DNA of 64,000 nt from Pseudomonas chlororaphis subsp. aurantiaca (lineage in GTDB: Bacteria > Pseudomonadota > Gammaproteobacteria > Pseudomonadales > Pseudomonadaceae): assembly GCF_013466605.1 (NCBI RefSeq), contig NZ_CP059162.1, forward strand, positions 6,572,001 to 6,636,000. The letters run 5' to 3'. Within the stretch, counting starts at the first letter, position 1. Each line of letters starts with the position of its first letter. The notes below the pieces were generated by a model, which was not told the origin of the DNA, ran no database searches, and was given only the letters and a program-made list of their open reading frames with translations. A program made the position numbers and the translations under genes. Positions 48,689 through 57,810 of the stretch are shown one piece after another.

Positions 48689-49354
48689 ATGTCGCGTTAC
48701 CTTTTTTTATCCTTGTATGTGTTGTTGCCACTGGCTCAGGCCGCCGAAGATTCGCAGAAAAACGATGCCCACGATCTCGCCTACAGCCTGGGCGCCAGCC
48801 TCGGCGAACGCCTGCGCCAGGAGGTGCCTGACCTGCAGATCCAGGCATTGGTGGAAGGCTTGAAACAGGCCTACCAAGGCAAGCCTCTGGCACTCAAGGA
48901 CGAGCGCATCGAACAGATCCTCGCCCAGCATGAGGCACAGGTCGGCGAACAAGCGAACAAGCCGCGAATCGAGGTGGCACTGGAAAACGAACAGCGTTTT
49001 CTCTCGGCCGAAAAAGCCAAGCCGGGCGTACGCGAACTGGAGAACGGCATCCTGCTGACCGAGCTGACACCCGGCAACGGAGTACGGCCGGGAGCCAATG
49101 GTTCGGTACAGGTTCGCTACATCGGACGCCTGCCTGACGGCACGGTGTTCGATCAGAATCAGCAGCCGCAGTGGTTCCGCCTGGACAGTGTGATTGCCGG
49201 ATGGCGCAGCGCGTTGCAGCAGATGCCGACCGGGGCAAAGTGGCGCCTGGTGATTCCTTCGGCCCAGGCTTACGGCGCCGATGGCGCGGGCGACCTGATC
49301 GCGCCTTACACACCCCTGGTGTTTGAAATCGAGCTGCTGGGGGCTACCGGTTAA
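48689..49354 (+). CDS. FKBP-type peptidyl-prolyl isomerase, exported
   Basis: 221 residues with signal peptide MSRYLFLSLYVLLPLAQA, then an FkpA/Mip-like N-terminal dimerisation domain (DLAYSLGASLGERLRQEV, QALVEGLKQAYQ) and a C-terminal FKBP domain (VRYIGRLPDGTVFDQ, WRSALQQMPTGAKWRLVIPS). ATG 48689 gives the signal peptide; the frame from 48578 is not supported. It probably works as a periplasmic folding catalyst. It equals PA5254 and is convergent with algQ. Confidence 0.92.
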   Translation: MSRYLFLSLYVLLPLAQAAEDSQKNDAHDLAYSLGASLGERLRQEVPDLQIQALVEGLKQAYQGKPLALKDERIEQILAQHEAQVGEQANKPRIEVALENEQRFLSAEKAKPGVRELENGILLTELTPGNGVRPGANGSVQVRYIGRLPDGTVFDQNQQPQWFRLDSVIAGWRSALQQMPTGAKWRLVIPSAQAYGADGAGDLIAPYTPLVFEIELLGATG

Positions 49355-49370
49355 GGGGCGCAGAAACGAA

Positions 49371-49395
49371 AAACGGTGCGCAATGCGCACCGTTT
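49371..49395. terminator. Hairpin between the FKBP gene and algQ
   Basis: AAACGGTGCGCA and its complement form a 12-bp palindrome with a one-base centre (a practical loop of 4-5 nt), lying between convergent stop codons. Flanking AAAA/TTT runs are short, so it may terminate both genes moderately. Confidence 0.65.
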
Positions 49396-49416
49396 CGGGA
49401 AAGCTTTCGCTGCAAG

Positions 49417-49875
49417 TCAGGCCTGAACGGCGGCCTCTTCCTTGTGAGCGTTGTGCAGCACTTCGATCAGGCAATCTTCCAGCTCGAAGCGCTCATGCAG
49501 CAGACCGCCCAGCTCCTTGAACTTCTCCGCCACGCACTTTCCTTCGTCGCACAGATCGTTGAACGCCAGCAGCTTTTCAGTGATGACATCGATCCGAGGA
49601 TAAATGGTTTCGGCCAGTTCGAGCCCGCGCTTGTCGTTGAAAGCCTTGGCCTCGCCAGTCAGCTGCTCGTAGATTTCAAAGTGGCCGGCGGAGACGTAGT
49701 CCACCAGGATTCCACAGAACTCCTGCAGCGGCTGTCGATTTTCAGCCAGCATCTCAGGCTCTGCACCGAGAGCATCATAGGCCCGAACCAGTTCGTGACG
49801 CTCCTGCAACCAGCGATCGATCAGCAGATGCACTCCACCCCAGCGTTCCTGAGCATTCTGACAACTTTCGAGCAT
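49417..49875 (-). CDS. algQ: AlgQ/Rsd-family anti-sigma-70 regulator
   Basis: 152 residues, start [20 protein letters not shown] at ATG 49875; an upstream in-frame start (49902) adds residues absent from the family. An all-helical Rsd-like protein that binds region 4 of sigma-70. Typical segments are [35 protein letters not shown] and [18 protein letters not shown]. In P. aeruginosa AlgQ (AlgR2) influences alginate and other virulence genes. The next gene upstream on the same strand is the dsbB-like gene, 208 bp away. Confidence 0.95.
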   Translation of the reverse strand: MLESCQNAQERWGGVHLLIDRWLQERHELVRAYDALGAEPEMLAENRQPLQEFCGILVDYVSAGHFEIYEQLTGEAKAFNDKRGLELAETIYPRIDVITEKLLAFNDLCDEGKCVAEKFKELGGLLHERFELEDCLIEVLHNAHKEEAAVQA

Positions 49876-50083
49876 GGCGATCTCTCTTCCCTTATGGGTC
49901 ATGCCGCTCTGAATCCGCCACTGGACTGAACATCAGCATCCGGCCAGGCAGAACAGCATCGAGCAACGTAATTGCGGTGATACGTGCGGGCCAGATTATG
50001 CCCGCGCGACAGCCGCTTCAAGGTACGCAGGAGATAAAGTTCATACAAGTGTTTAATCTCGATCCCCGTCGCAAAACGACGAT

Positions 50084-50605
50084 TCAGGTCGCGGCCGCCC
50101 TGCGCCGGCCCCGTGGTAGAAGCCGCACCAGGCGATAGGCACTCAAAATCATCACAGCGATGAAAAACAGCAGGCTCCACTCCGCGGCGCTCATGTCCAG
50201 CAGCGTCCAGTTGACCTCCGCGCACTGCGCGGTCCCGGTGAAAACCAACTGCAAGGCATGTCCCCAAGACAGATTGCCAAGCATGAACGGCATGTCCGGC
50301 AAGCACGCCAGCAACTGATCCGAAGGAATGTTCTGCAGCAGCACATGGCGCCCTGCCGTGACCACACCCGCCAGGCTGCAGAGCAGTTCCAGCAGCCAAT
50401 ATAGGGCACTCGCCGGGTATTGTGGCCCCTGCACGACCGCGACCAGGCTGATCGAAGTCAACAGCAGCGCGAAGAATCGTTGCACCACCCACAGCAGGCA
50501 AGGCTCGAGCCCAATCCCGTACTCCAGGTGAAACGAAGCCCACAGGGCCGAGGCACCGGTAAAAAACACAAGGGAGAACAGCAAGCGTGAGCCGGCCAGC
50601 GACAT
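50084..50605 (-). CDS. dsbH: DsbB-like disulfide-bond protein (DsbH) lacking the second cysteine of the first CxxC
   Basis: 173 residues, start MSLAGSRLLFSLVFFTGASA at ATG 50605. Four membrane helices in DsbB arrangement. The first periplasmic loop carries EPCLLWVVQRFF: C36 is present but the position of the second cysteine is W39 (codon TGG). The second loop keeps both cysteines, C101 (LLACLPD) and C128 (TAQCAEVNW). DsbB normally uses both pairs to reoxidise DsbA with quinone, so direct quinone-coupled activity may be impaired or changed. Position matches PA5256. The symbol follows PAO1 synteny. Confidence 0.82.
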   Translation of the reverse strand: MSLAGSRLLFSLVFFTGASALWASFHLEYGIGLEPCLLWVVQRFFALLLTSISLVAVVQGPQYPASALYWLLELLCSLAGVVTAGRHVLLQNIPSDQLLACLPDMPFMLGNLSWGHALQLVFTGTAQCAEVNWTLLDMSAAEWSLLFFIAVMILSAYRLVRLLPRGRRRAAAT

Positions 50606-50769
50606 GGTGTATCCACAACGGAAGAAACAGGCTGCCACGGTAGAGAAAGCGCTCGGCCCTTTCAAGGCGCGCCATGACAAGATCGAGCGCGGCAAATGGG
50701 CACAGAGCCCAGATCGGAGGGAGTTGAGGGACGGGGCGCCCCCCTCAGGGACGGCCCAGCCCTGCGGGT

Positions 50770-52008
50770 TTATACCCTGGCGGGCACCGGCAACGGCGAT
50801 GCCAGGAGGCGCTCGTCCAACAGCCCCAGACCCTCCTGGAACAGCTGGTTGCTGCGCTCGGTATCGCCCAGCTGCGCCAGCAACCGGGCCAGCTCGGCGC
50901 AAGCCTCAGGGTTGCGCTGCAGACGCAGGCTGCTTTCCAGATAGTCCCGCGCCTTGCCCCAGAGGCTGGTTTGCAGGCACAGGCGACCCAGGGTCAGCAG
51001 CAGGCTCGGATCGTTCGGATGATCCTTGAGCCACTGCTCGGCGAACTGCAGCTGCCGCGCCGGATCACTGCCGCGCAGCAAGCCGTAAAGCCGCGCCAGA
51101 TGGCTGTCGTACTTGCGCTTGAGAGCGACACGCAGCACTTCTTCGGCCTCGGCCTCGGCGCCCAATTGGCGCAGCTGTTCGGCATAGGCCAGTACCAGTT
51201 GCGGTTCCTGGCGTTGAGCCGCGGTCAGTTGCTGCCAGGCGCGATTGAGCGATTGCAGGCCGACCGCACCATCTTCTTCGCGATGCGCCGCGAGGGTCAG
51301 GTTCTCGCCCCAGGCCCGACGTTCCAGCTCGGCCAGCTCGTTGGCGGGCAGGACCTTGTCCTTGCGCAGTTCGGGCAGCAGGCGAATCACCGCCGACCAG
51401 TCGCCCCGCTGCTGTTGCAGACGCTGCAACTGCCGCAGCGCCTGGACACTGTGCGGGTGCCGCTCGTGCATGGCTTGCAGGGTGCTCAGGGCGCCTTCGG
51501 TATCACCGCGATCGGTCTGCAACTGGGCATGACTCAAGGCCACCGCCAGCTCGGCCTGGGGCTGCCGCTCGAGGGCACGCTCCAGCAGGCTGTCGCACTG
51601 CTCGTAATTTCCCAGCTCGTTCGCCGCCCGCGCCGCGCCGAGGTAGTAAAGGAGAGGCTGGCGCTCGGCTTCCGCGGCACGATGCAAATGCTTCTGGGCG
51701 CTGGCCCAGCGGCCTTCGGCAAGATCCATCTGGCCTTGCTCGATGGCGATCTGTACGCGACGGCTGCGGTTGCGCCGCGACCAGGGGTTGACCACGCCGC
51801 TGGAGGCCATCACCAGTTCGATCAACGCCTTGATACCCCAGATCACCAGCCAGATCACCGCGACCAGTGCCAGGGTCGCCCACAGGCTCGACTCATAACG
51901 GAAGCTGTCGTAGGCAATCAGGATGTACCCGGAATGCTCGGCGATCGCCAACCCCAGCAATCCCGAGGCGGCGATCACCAGGAACAGAATCACGTACAGG
52001 CGCTTCAT
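50770..52008 (-). CDS. hemY: HemY, membrane-anchored TPR protein of heme biosynthesis
   Basis: 412 residues. Two N-terminal helices (YVILFLVIAASGLLGLAIAE and LWATLALVAVIWLVIWGIKAL) are followed by a HemY_N domain and tetratricopeptide-like repeats to the C-terminus. HemY of this type is not protoporphyrinogen oxidase; its role in tetrapyrrole metabolism is not defined. It overlaps hemX by 4 bp at its start. It is the last gene of hemC-hemD-hemX-hemY. Confidence 0.92.
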   Translation of the reverse strand: MKRLYVILFLVIAASGLLGLAIAEHSGYILIAYDSFRYESSLWATLALVAVIWLVIWGIKALIELVMASSGVVNPWSRRNRSRRVQIAIEQGQMDLAEGRWASAQKHLHRAAEAERQPLLYYLGAARAANELGNYEQCDSLLERALERQPQAELAVALSHAQLQTDRGDTEGALSTLQAMHERHPHSVQALRQLQRLQQQRGDWSAVIRLLPELRKDKVLPANELAELERRAWGENLTLAAHREEDGAVGLQSLNRAWQQLTAAQRQEPQLVLAYAEQLRQLGAEAEAEEVLRVALKRKYDSHLARLYGLLRGSDPARQLQFAEQWLKDHPNDPSLLLTLGRLCLQTSLWGKARDYLESSLRLQRNPEACAELARLLAQLGDTERSNQLFQEGLGLLDERLLASPLPVPARV

Positions 52009-53144
52009 GGGCTGGTCTCCTGCGGGGCATTCGCAGCAGGCTTGGCCAGTGGTTTCACCGACTCTTCAGCGCTCAGGTTGCGCCGTTCCAGGTAGGCCTG
52101 AACGGCGCTCAGGGTCTTGGTCAGGTCCGGCGTCTGCACGGTGACCGGCTGTTTGCTCAGTTCGGACACGCGCTCCAGCATGAGCTTGCTCTGCGGGTTG
52201 TCCTGATTGAAGTTGCCCTTCAACACATCGCGGGCTTCCGCCAGCGCCTGGGTGTACACCGGCGCCTGGCCATTCAACGCCGCCCACTGGGCCTGCTCCA
52301 GGGCCAGGCTCAAGGCCAGGCGCACCTGCGTCAGGCTTTGCCCGGCGAGCAGCGGCCGCACGTTCTTGTCCGCGTTGAAGTCGATACGAATGTAACGCGA
52401 GATCTGGTCCCACCATTGCGCCCAGCGGCTGGCGCCGTCGCCGTCGGCGGTCAGGCCCAGCAGCGAATCGCCACGGTCGCGATACTCGGGGGCCAGCTCG
52501 GTGAGTTCGGTCACCTGGTCGCGCAGTGCGCCCAGTTGCAGGAACAGTCCGGTGCGATCCGGCTGTTCGGTGCTGCGCAGGGCCGCGAGGCTCTTGGCCA
52601 ACTGCTCGCGCGCGGCGAAAGAGCCGGGATCGTTCTGCTCGCGCAGGATCTCGTCGGCGCCCTGCACCAGGGCCTGGGCGCTGCTGATGTCCTGCAAGGC
52701 CGAAAGGCGCAGGCTGGCCAGACGCAACAGATGCTCCGCCTCGGCCAGACGCCAGTCCTTGCGGCTGGCACCCAGCACGCTCTCCAGCTTCTGATTGAGT
52801 CGCTGCTGGTCGCCCTGCAACTGCGCGACCAGACGGCGGCGCTCTTCCAGTTCATCGGCCGCCGGCAATTGCTCCAGGCGTGCCATCAGGCGCTGCTCAT
52901 TGAGCTTCAGGCTCTGCGCCTCATCACCCAGGGCCTGCAACTGCCCCAACTGCTGTTGATTGTTGGCCTGCAGGCTGCGCACCTGCCAGACACCCCAGCC
53001 GCCGGCAGCGACACCGGCCGCCCCCAGCAACAGGGCGAGGATCGCCAACCCGTTGCCGCGACGCTGCGGAGCAGGGGTTGCGGGTTCAGCCGGCGCATCG
53101 ATAACCGGCTGGACATCATCTTTAGGCAAGGCTGTTTCGCTCAC
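52005..53144 (-). CDS. hemX: HemX-like protein
   Basis: 379 residues, start GTG 53144 (VSETALPKDDVQPV) with AAAGGATGG upstream. The frame is open to 53228, but the extra part lies within hemD. An N-terminal Pro/Ala-rich stretch and one membrane helix (GLAILALLLGAAGVAAGGWGVW) precede a long periplasmic coiled coil (QANNQQQLGQLQALGDEAQSL...) and a helical domain. It is often annotated as uroporphyrinogen-III methyltransferase, but no methyltransferase motif is present. It overlaps hemY by 4 bp (ATGA). Confidence 0.9.
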   Translation of the reverse strand: MSETALPKDDVQPVIDAPAEPATPAPQRRGNGLAILALLLGAAGVAAGGWGVWQVRSLQANNQQQLGQLQALGDEAQSLKLNEQRLMARLEQLPAADELEERRRLVAQLQGDQQRLNQKLESVLGASRKDWRLAEAEHLLRLASLRLSALQDISSAQALVQGADEILREQNDPGSFAAREQLAKSLAALRSTEQPDRTGLFLQLGALRDQVTELTELAPEYRDRGDSLLGLTADGDGASRWAQWWDQISRYIRIDFNADKNVRPLLAGQSLTQVRLALSLALEQAQWAALNGQAPVYTQALAEARDVLKGNFNQDNPQSKLMLERVSELSKQPVTVQTPDLTKTLSAVQAYLERRNLSAEESVKPLAKPAANAPQETSP

Positions 53145-53161
53145 GTATCCATCCTTTGCGT

Positions 53162-53929
53162 TTAGAGAACGGGCACGGGGTGCTCCCGTAACGCCGTTAG
53201 CAAGGCCGCGGCGCTGGCGCCACGACAATCCACAACTTTCTCGGCCCCGGCGGCACGCGCCATTTCGGCGACCCGGGGGCTCGGTACAAACAACGGCAGC
53301 CGCGCCACCTGTGGCCAGGCCTCGCCGGCCAACTGCTGCAAGTGCTCGAAACCCTGCCCACTGCTGACCACCAGCCCATTCAAGCGTTCCGCCTGGATGC
53401 GTTGCATCAGGACTCCGTCGGCATAGCGCGGCAGGTCGCGACGGTACAGCTCCAGATAATCGACACTAGCACCTTGGCTGCGCAAACGCTCAGCCAGCAG
53501 CTCGCGACCACCCTCCCCGCGCACGATCAGCACCCGTGGAGCAGGCCGTGCAATAGCCTCGCGCAACTGGGGAAGTTCAAGCAAGGCTTCACTGTCATCG
53601 CCTTGCTCGGGGAAAAAAACATCCTGGCCGTGATCGGCCAGAATCTGCGCCGTCGCGGCGCCCACACTGAACCAGCGCTGGCTCGGCGGCTGCGGCCAGA
53701 ACTGCTCGAGCAGTTGCACGGCCATTCGCGCGGCCGGCTTGCTGACCACGATCACCGCGCAGTACCGGTGCAGCTCAAGCACTCTGGCGCGCTGGGTATC
53801 GTCAAAAGGCAGGGCCTGGATTTCCAGCAACGGCAGGCTGCTGCTGAAAACTCCCGCTTCGCCCAGAACCTCAGCCAGCAGCGCTGACTCGTCCGTGGGC
53901 CGGGTCAGCAGCACACGCCAGTCGCTCAC
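53162..53929 (-). CDS. hemD: Uroporphyrinogen-III synthase
   Basis: 255 residues, start [20 protein letters not shown]. It cyclises hydroxymethylbilane with inversion of ring D. The two-domain fold shows [33 protein letters not shown] and [17 protein letters not shown], where sequence conservation is usually low. It overlaps hemC by 4 bp and is 17 bp from hemX. Confidence 0.93.
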   Translation of the reverse strand: MSDWRVLLTRPTDESALLAEVLGEAGVFSSSLPLLEIQALPFDDTQRARVLELHRYCAVIVVSKPAARMAVQLLEQFWPQPPSQRWFSVGAATAQILADHGQDVFFPEQGDDSEALLELPQLREAIARPAPRVLIVRGEGGRELLAERLRSQGASVDYLELYRRDLPRYADGVLMQRIQAERLNGLVVSSGQGFEHLQQLAGEAWPQVARLPLFVPSPRVAEMARAAGAEKVVDCRGASAAALLTALREHPVPVL

Positions 53930-54867
53930 TCTTCGCCAGCCTCGCCATAGACCGCGCGCAGAATATTGTCGGCGCCCTGGGCCAGCAGATCCTCCGCAAC
54001 CTGCACACCAAGCGCCGCCGCCGCGCTACGTGGAGCACGCGCCTCGGCGCTGAGCAGCACGCCGCCGCTCGGTTCGCCGACCAGGCCGCGCAACCACAGC
54101 TGATCGCCTTCGAGCACCGCATAGCAGGCGATAGGCACTTGGCAGCCACCATTCAGATGCTTGTTGAGGGCCCGCTCGGCGGTGACCCGATCCGCCGTAT
54201 CGGCATGATGCAGCGGCGCCAGCAGCTTGTGGATCTCGCTGTCGGCCGTACGGCACTCGATGCCTACCGCGCCCTGGCCGCCAGCCGGAAGGCTGTCGTC
54301 GACGCTGATCGAAGAGCTGATGCGATCTTCGAAGCCAAGACGAATCAAGCCCGCAGCAGCCAGGATAATGGCGTCGTACTCACCGGCGTCGAGCTTGGCC
54401 AGGCGAGTGTTGACGTTGCCGCGCAGGAAGCGGATCTGCAGGTCCGGACGACGAGCCAGCAGCTGCGCCTGGCGACGCAGGCTGGAGGTGCCCACCACGC
54501 TGCCCGCGGGCAGGTCGTCGAGGCTGGAGTAGGTATTGGAGACAAAGGCATCGCGCGGGTCTTCGCGCTCGCAGATGCAGAACAGGCCCAAGCCTTCGGG
54601 AAAGTCCATCGGCACGTCTTTCATCGAGTGCACGGCGATATCCGCTTCGTTTTCCAACAGCGCGGTTTCCAGCTCCTTGACGAACAGCCCCTTGCCGCCG
54701 ATTTTCGACAACGGCGAGTCGAGCAGCTTGTCGCCACGACTGACCATAGGCACCAGCGTCACGATCAACCCCGGGTGAGCGGCTTCCAGACGAGCTTTGA
54801 CGTATTCGGCTTGCCACAAGGCCAAGGCACTTTTGCGGGTAGCGATGCGGATTTCGCGAGAGGACAT
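53926..54867 (-). CDS. hemC: Porphobilinogen deaminase (hydroxymethylbilane synthase)
   Basis: 313 residues. The dipyrromethane cofactor attaches to C242 in [13 protein letters not shown]. Substrate arginines lie in [26 protein letters not shown] and [12 protein letters not shown]. The essential aspartate is in [11 protein letters not shown]. It is the first gene of hemC-hemD-hemX-hemY and lies downstream of algR on the same strand, with 141 bp and a GC-rich hairpin between. Confidence 0.97.
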   Translation of the reverse strand: MSSREIRIATRKSALALWQAEYVKARLEAAHPGLIVTLVPMVSRGDKLLDSPLSKIGGKGLFVKELETALLENEADIAVHSMKDVPMDFPEGLGLFCICEREDPRDAFVSNTYSSLDDLPAGSVVGTSSLRRQAQLLARRPDLQIRFLRGNVNTRLAKLDAGEYDAIILAAAGLIRLGFEDRISSSISVDDSLPAGGQGAVGIECRTADSEIHKLLAPLHHADTADRVTAERALNKHLNGGCQVPIACYAVLEGDQLWLRGLVGEPSGGVLLSAEARAPRSAAAALGVQVAEDLLAQGADNILRAVYGEAGEE

Positions 54868-54973
54868 GGATCAATCCGTACTGATAGAAAATACGGCAGA
54901 TGATAACAGCTCAGCCAAATCAGCTCTGACTTGTATCAGGAACCGCAGCCCCTCCCTGGCCGCAGGAACGTTG

Positions 54974-54997
54974 CGGGCGGGGTGCATGACCCGCCCG
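54974..54997 (-). terminator. GC-rich hairpin between algR and hemC
   Basis: CGGGCGGG and CCCGCCCG form an 8-bp stem with an 8-nt loop just past the algR stop on the minus strand. No U-tract is present on this strand, so it would be a weak terminator at best. Confidence 0.5.
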
Positions 54998-55008
54998 TTT
55001 GTCCGGAT

Positions 55009-55755
55009 CTAGAGCTGCTGCATCATCTTGCGCACGCCGGCCACATGCCGTCGGCTGACGATCAGCGCATCACCATTGAGCCCCTTGAGGAACAGCTGGA
55101 AATGTCCCAGCGGCGTACGCTGCAGGCGTTCGATGCGTTCGCGGGCCACCAGGGCGTTGCGATGGATGCGTACGAAACGCTCGCCAAACTCGTCTTCCAA
55201 CGCCTTCAGGGGTTCGTCCAGCAGGACTTCGCCGCTTTCATGGCGCAAGGTCACGTATTTGTGGTCGGCAATGAAATAGACGACCTGATCCAGCGGGATC
55301 AGCTCGATACCTTTGCGGGTGCGCGCACTGATATGACTACGGGGGCCGCTGCCGCTTTCGGCGGCGGGCCGGGTCAGGGCCGCGAGCTGGACCCTGTTGG
55401 GGCGGTCGGCCTTCTTCAGCGCCTCGAGCAGATACTCGGAACGCACCGGTTTGAGCAGGTGACCGACTTCGCTGACATCAAAAGCCTCGAGGGCGAATTC
55501 ATCAGGGGCGGCACAAAACACCACGGCTGGCGGCGCTTCGCGTTCGCACAGGCGGGCGGCAACCTGCAGGCCATCGAGACCCGGCATGCGGATGTCGAGA
55601 AGCACGATATCCGGTTTCAGGCTGTCGATCAGGGCCAATGCCTCTTCGCCATTGGTGGCGCTGGGCTCCAGGACACTGTATCCCTCAAGCTCACTGACCA
55701 TACGGCTCAGTCGCTCGCGGGCTAGGGGTTCGTCATCAACGATCAGGACATTCAT
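55009..55755 (-). CDS. algR: LytTR-family response regulator AlgR
   Basis: 248 residues, exactly the P. aeruginosa AlgR length. The N-terminal receiver has the acidic pair D7/D8 and phosphorylation site D54 (VLLDIRMPGLDG), with the switch region VVFCAAP. A linker (LTRPAAESGSGPRSHISAR) leads to the C-terminal LytTR DNA-binding domain (IPLDQVVYFIADHKYVTL, ERFVRIHRNALVAR). ATG 55755 gives MNVLIVDDEP; it overlaps the TGA of an upstream relic by ATGA. The cognate sensor gene algZ/fimS is missing from its usual place. AlgR regulates alginate, type IV pili and more in P. aeruginosa. Confidence 0.97.
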   Translation of the reverse strand: MNVLIVDDEPLARERLSRMVSELEGYSVLEPSATNGEEALALIDSLKPDIVLLDIRMPGLDGLQVAARLCEREAPPAVVFCAAPDEFALEAFDVSEVGHLLKPVRSEYLLEALKKADRPNRVQLAALTRPAAESGSGPRSHISARTRKGIELIPLDQVVYFIADHKYVTLRHESGEVLLDEPLKALEDEFGERFVRIHRNALVARERIERLQRTPLGHFQLFLKGLNGDALIVSRRHVAGVRKMMQQL

Positions 55756-55874
55756 ATTGCGCTGGATTCCTGCGTGAGTCTCGCACAAGGATAGCGTAGA
55801 CAGGTGAAGTGACGTCCGTCACGGCGATCCACGCTAAGACTAGTGCGAGGGCCAAAAAGTGCCCCACGACGGGC
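55752..55874 (-). pseudogene. algZ: Probable C-terminal relic of the sensor kinase gene algZ/fimS
   Basis: The last 40 codons of an open frame directly upstream of algR read ARRGALFGPRTSLSVDRRDG followed by RHFTCLRYPCARLTQESSAI. The pattern G-P-R-x-S-L-x-V...D-G-R-H...L-x-Y-P-C resembles the C-terminal end of LytS/AlgZ-type histidine kinases. Its TGA overlaps the algR ATG as ATGA, the coupling expected of the lost algZ-algR operon. The 590-bp gap holds no room for the roughly 1.1-kb kinase gene, and no HATPase motifs are visible upstream. The family resemblance is from memory and needs an alignment. Confidence 0.5.
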
Positions 55875-56345
55875 ACCATTATTTACCCGGGCCTGCTCGA
55901 CACCGCTTAAGGCCCGCCACTGCACGACATGGTCATGGGGACTGCTGATACAGGACACAAACACCCCCTCTTTTATAGTCGGCTTCCACCTCGGCCGCCT
56001 CCCTCGTGAATCGCGAGGTGGTGCCGGGACCGGAGCGCATGCGACAACGGTTGCGTGATCAGCGACCAGGCTCGATGAAACATCCGAGATTGCGCTGTTC
56101 CTTCAGTCCAACTGTAGACGGTTGCCAAGACGATATTGCTCAAACAATAAATATCGTTACATCCCCCCTCGAACCGCCTTCGTTCGCCTAGTCTCTGCGC
56201 GCCCGAGGTCGGCGACAAGCGCCCGCGGCCCCCATGGCAGAAATAAAAACCTGCCGACCGGTGCCAGCTACAGGATTGGCAACCCTGTTATTATCCGCGG
56301 CAACTTTTCACCTCATTTCCCTTCCAGCCGATCACGAGCGAATTC
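55875..56345. other. 471-bp intergenic region between the algZ relic and argH, no gene recognised
   Basis: It holds the promoters of algR (minus) and argH (plus), an imperfect palindrome near 56130-56157 (ACGATATTG with CAATAAATATCGT), and no frame with coding character. A TATAAA on the minus strand at about 55971-55976 could be part of the algR promoter. Confidence 0.4.
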
Positions 56346-57740
56346 ATGAGCACTGACAAGACCAATCAGTCCTGGGGCGGCCGCTTCAGTGAGCCCGTCG
56401 ACGCCTTCGTCGCCCGCTTCACCGCCTCCGTCACTTTCGACCAGCGCCTCTATCGTCACGACATCATGGGCTCGATCGCCCACGCCACCATGCTGGCCAA
56501 GGTCGGCGTACTGACCGATGCCGAACGCGACAGCATCATCGACGGTCTGAAAACCATCCAGGGCGAAATCGAGGCGGGCACCTTCGACTGGCGCGTCGAT
56601 CTGGAAGACGTGCACATGAACATCGAAGCACGCCTGACCGACCGCATTGGCGTCACCGGCAAGAAGCTGCACACCGGCCGCAGCCGCAATGACCAGGTGG
56701 CCACCGATATCCGTCTGTGGCTGCGCGACGAAATCGATCTGATCCTGGCGGAAATCACCCGCCTGCAAAAAGGCCTGCTGGAACAAGCCGAGCGCGAAGC
56801 CGACACCATCATGCCGGGCTTCACCCACCTGCAGACTGCACAGCCTGTGACCTTCGGTCATCACATGCTGGCCTGGTTCGAGATGCTCAGCCGCGACTAC
56901 GAGCGTCTGGTCGATTGCCGCAAGCGCACCAACCGCATGCCTCTGGGCAGCGCCGCGCTGGCCGGCACCACCTACCCGATCGACCGCGAGCTGACCTGCC
57001 AGCTGCTGGGCTTCGACGCCGTCGGTGGCAACTCGCTGGACAATGTGTCTGATCGCGATTTCGCCATTGAGTTCTGCGCCGCCGCCAGCGTGGCCATGAT
57101 GCACCTGTCGCGTTTCTCCGAAGAGCTGGTGCTGTGGACCAGCGCGCAGTTCCAGTTCATCGATCTGCCCGACCGCTTCTGCACCGGCAGCTCGATCATG
57201 CCGCAAAAGAAAAACCCGGACGTTCCGGAGCTGGTTCGTGGCAAGAGCGGTCGCGTGTTCGGCGCCCTGATGGGCCTGCTGACGCTGATGAAGGGCCAGC
57301 CCCTGGCCTACAACAAGGACAACCAGGAAGACAAGGAACCGCTGTTCGACGCCGCCGACACCCTGCGCGACTCGCTGCGCGCCTTCGCCGACATGATCCC
57401 GGCGATCAAGCCCAAGCACGCGATGATGCGCGAAGCGGCGCTGCGCGGTTTCTCCACCGCCACCGACCTGGCGGACTACCTGGTACGCCGTGGCCTGCCA
57501 TTCCGCGATTGCCACGAGATCGTTGGCCACGCTGTGAAGTACGGCGTGGAAACCGGCAAGGACCTGGCGGAAATGAGCCTGGAAGAACTGCGCAAGTTCA
57601 GCGACCAGATCGACCAGGACGTGTTTGCCGTGCTGACCCTGGAAGGCTCGGTCAATGCCCGTGACCACATCGGCGGCACCGCGCCAGCTCAAGTCAAGGC
57701 GGCGGTGGTTCGTGGCCAGGCGTTGCTGAGCAGCCGCTAA
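56346..57740 (+). CDS. argH: Argininosuccinate lyase
   Basis: 464 residues of the fumarase/aspartase superfamily. It releases fumarate from argininosuccinate in the last step of arginine synthesis. The signature loop is [16 protein letters not shown] (about residues 281-296). Others are [19 protein letters not shown] and [22 protein letters not shown] 56346 gives [18 protein letters not shown]-like hairpin follows the stop. It is divergent from algR as in other pseudomonads, except that algZ is missing between them. Confidence 0.97.
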   Translation: MSTDKTNQSWGGRFSEPVDAFVARFTASVTFDQRLYRHDIMGSIAHATMLAKVGVLTDAERDSIIDGLKTIQGEIEAGTFDWRVDLEDVHMNIEARLTDRIGVTGKKLHTGRSRNDQVATDIRLWLRDEIDLILAEITRLQKGLLEQAEREADTIMPGFTHLQTAQPVTFGHHMLAWFEMLSRDYERLVDCRKRTNRMPLGSAALAGTTYPIDRELTCQLLGFDAVGGNSLDNVSDRDFAIEFCAAASVAMMHLSRFSEELVLWTSAQFQFIDLPDRFCTGSSIMPQKKNPDVPELVRGKSGRVFGALMGLLTLMKGQPLAYNKDNQEDKEPLFDAADTLRDSLRAFADMIPAIKPKHAMMREAALRGFSTATDLADYLVRRGLPFRDCHEIVGHAVKYGVETGKDLAEMSLEELRKFSDQIDQDVFAVLTLEGSVNARDHIGGTAPAQVKAAVVRGQALLSSR

Positions 57741-57745
57741 ACGCT

Positions 57746-57790
57746 AGCGCGGGCAAGCCACGCTCCTACCAAGAGCATGGCTTGCCCGCT
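57746..57790. repeat. REP palindrome between argH and the GST gene
   Basis: AGCGCGGGCAAGCCACGCTC and GAGCATGGCTTGCCCGCT form a stem with two irregularities around a short loop. It sits between convergent genes and may also help end transcription. Confidence 0.75.
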
Positions 57791-57810
57791 GTCAGCGATC
57801 TGAAACCTTT

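Noticed and set aside
54868..55008. Hidden small gene between algR and hemC
   Set aside because: No frame with a ribosome site or coding bias was found; the gap contains only a GC-rich hairpin.
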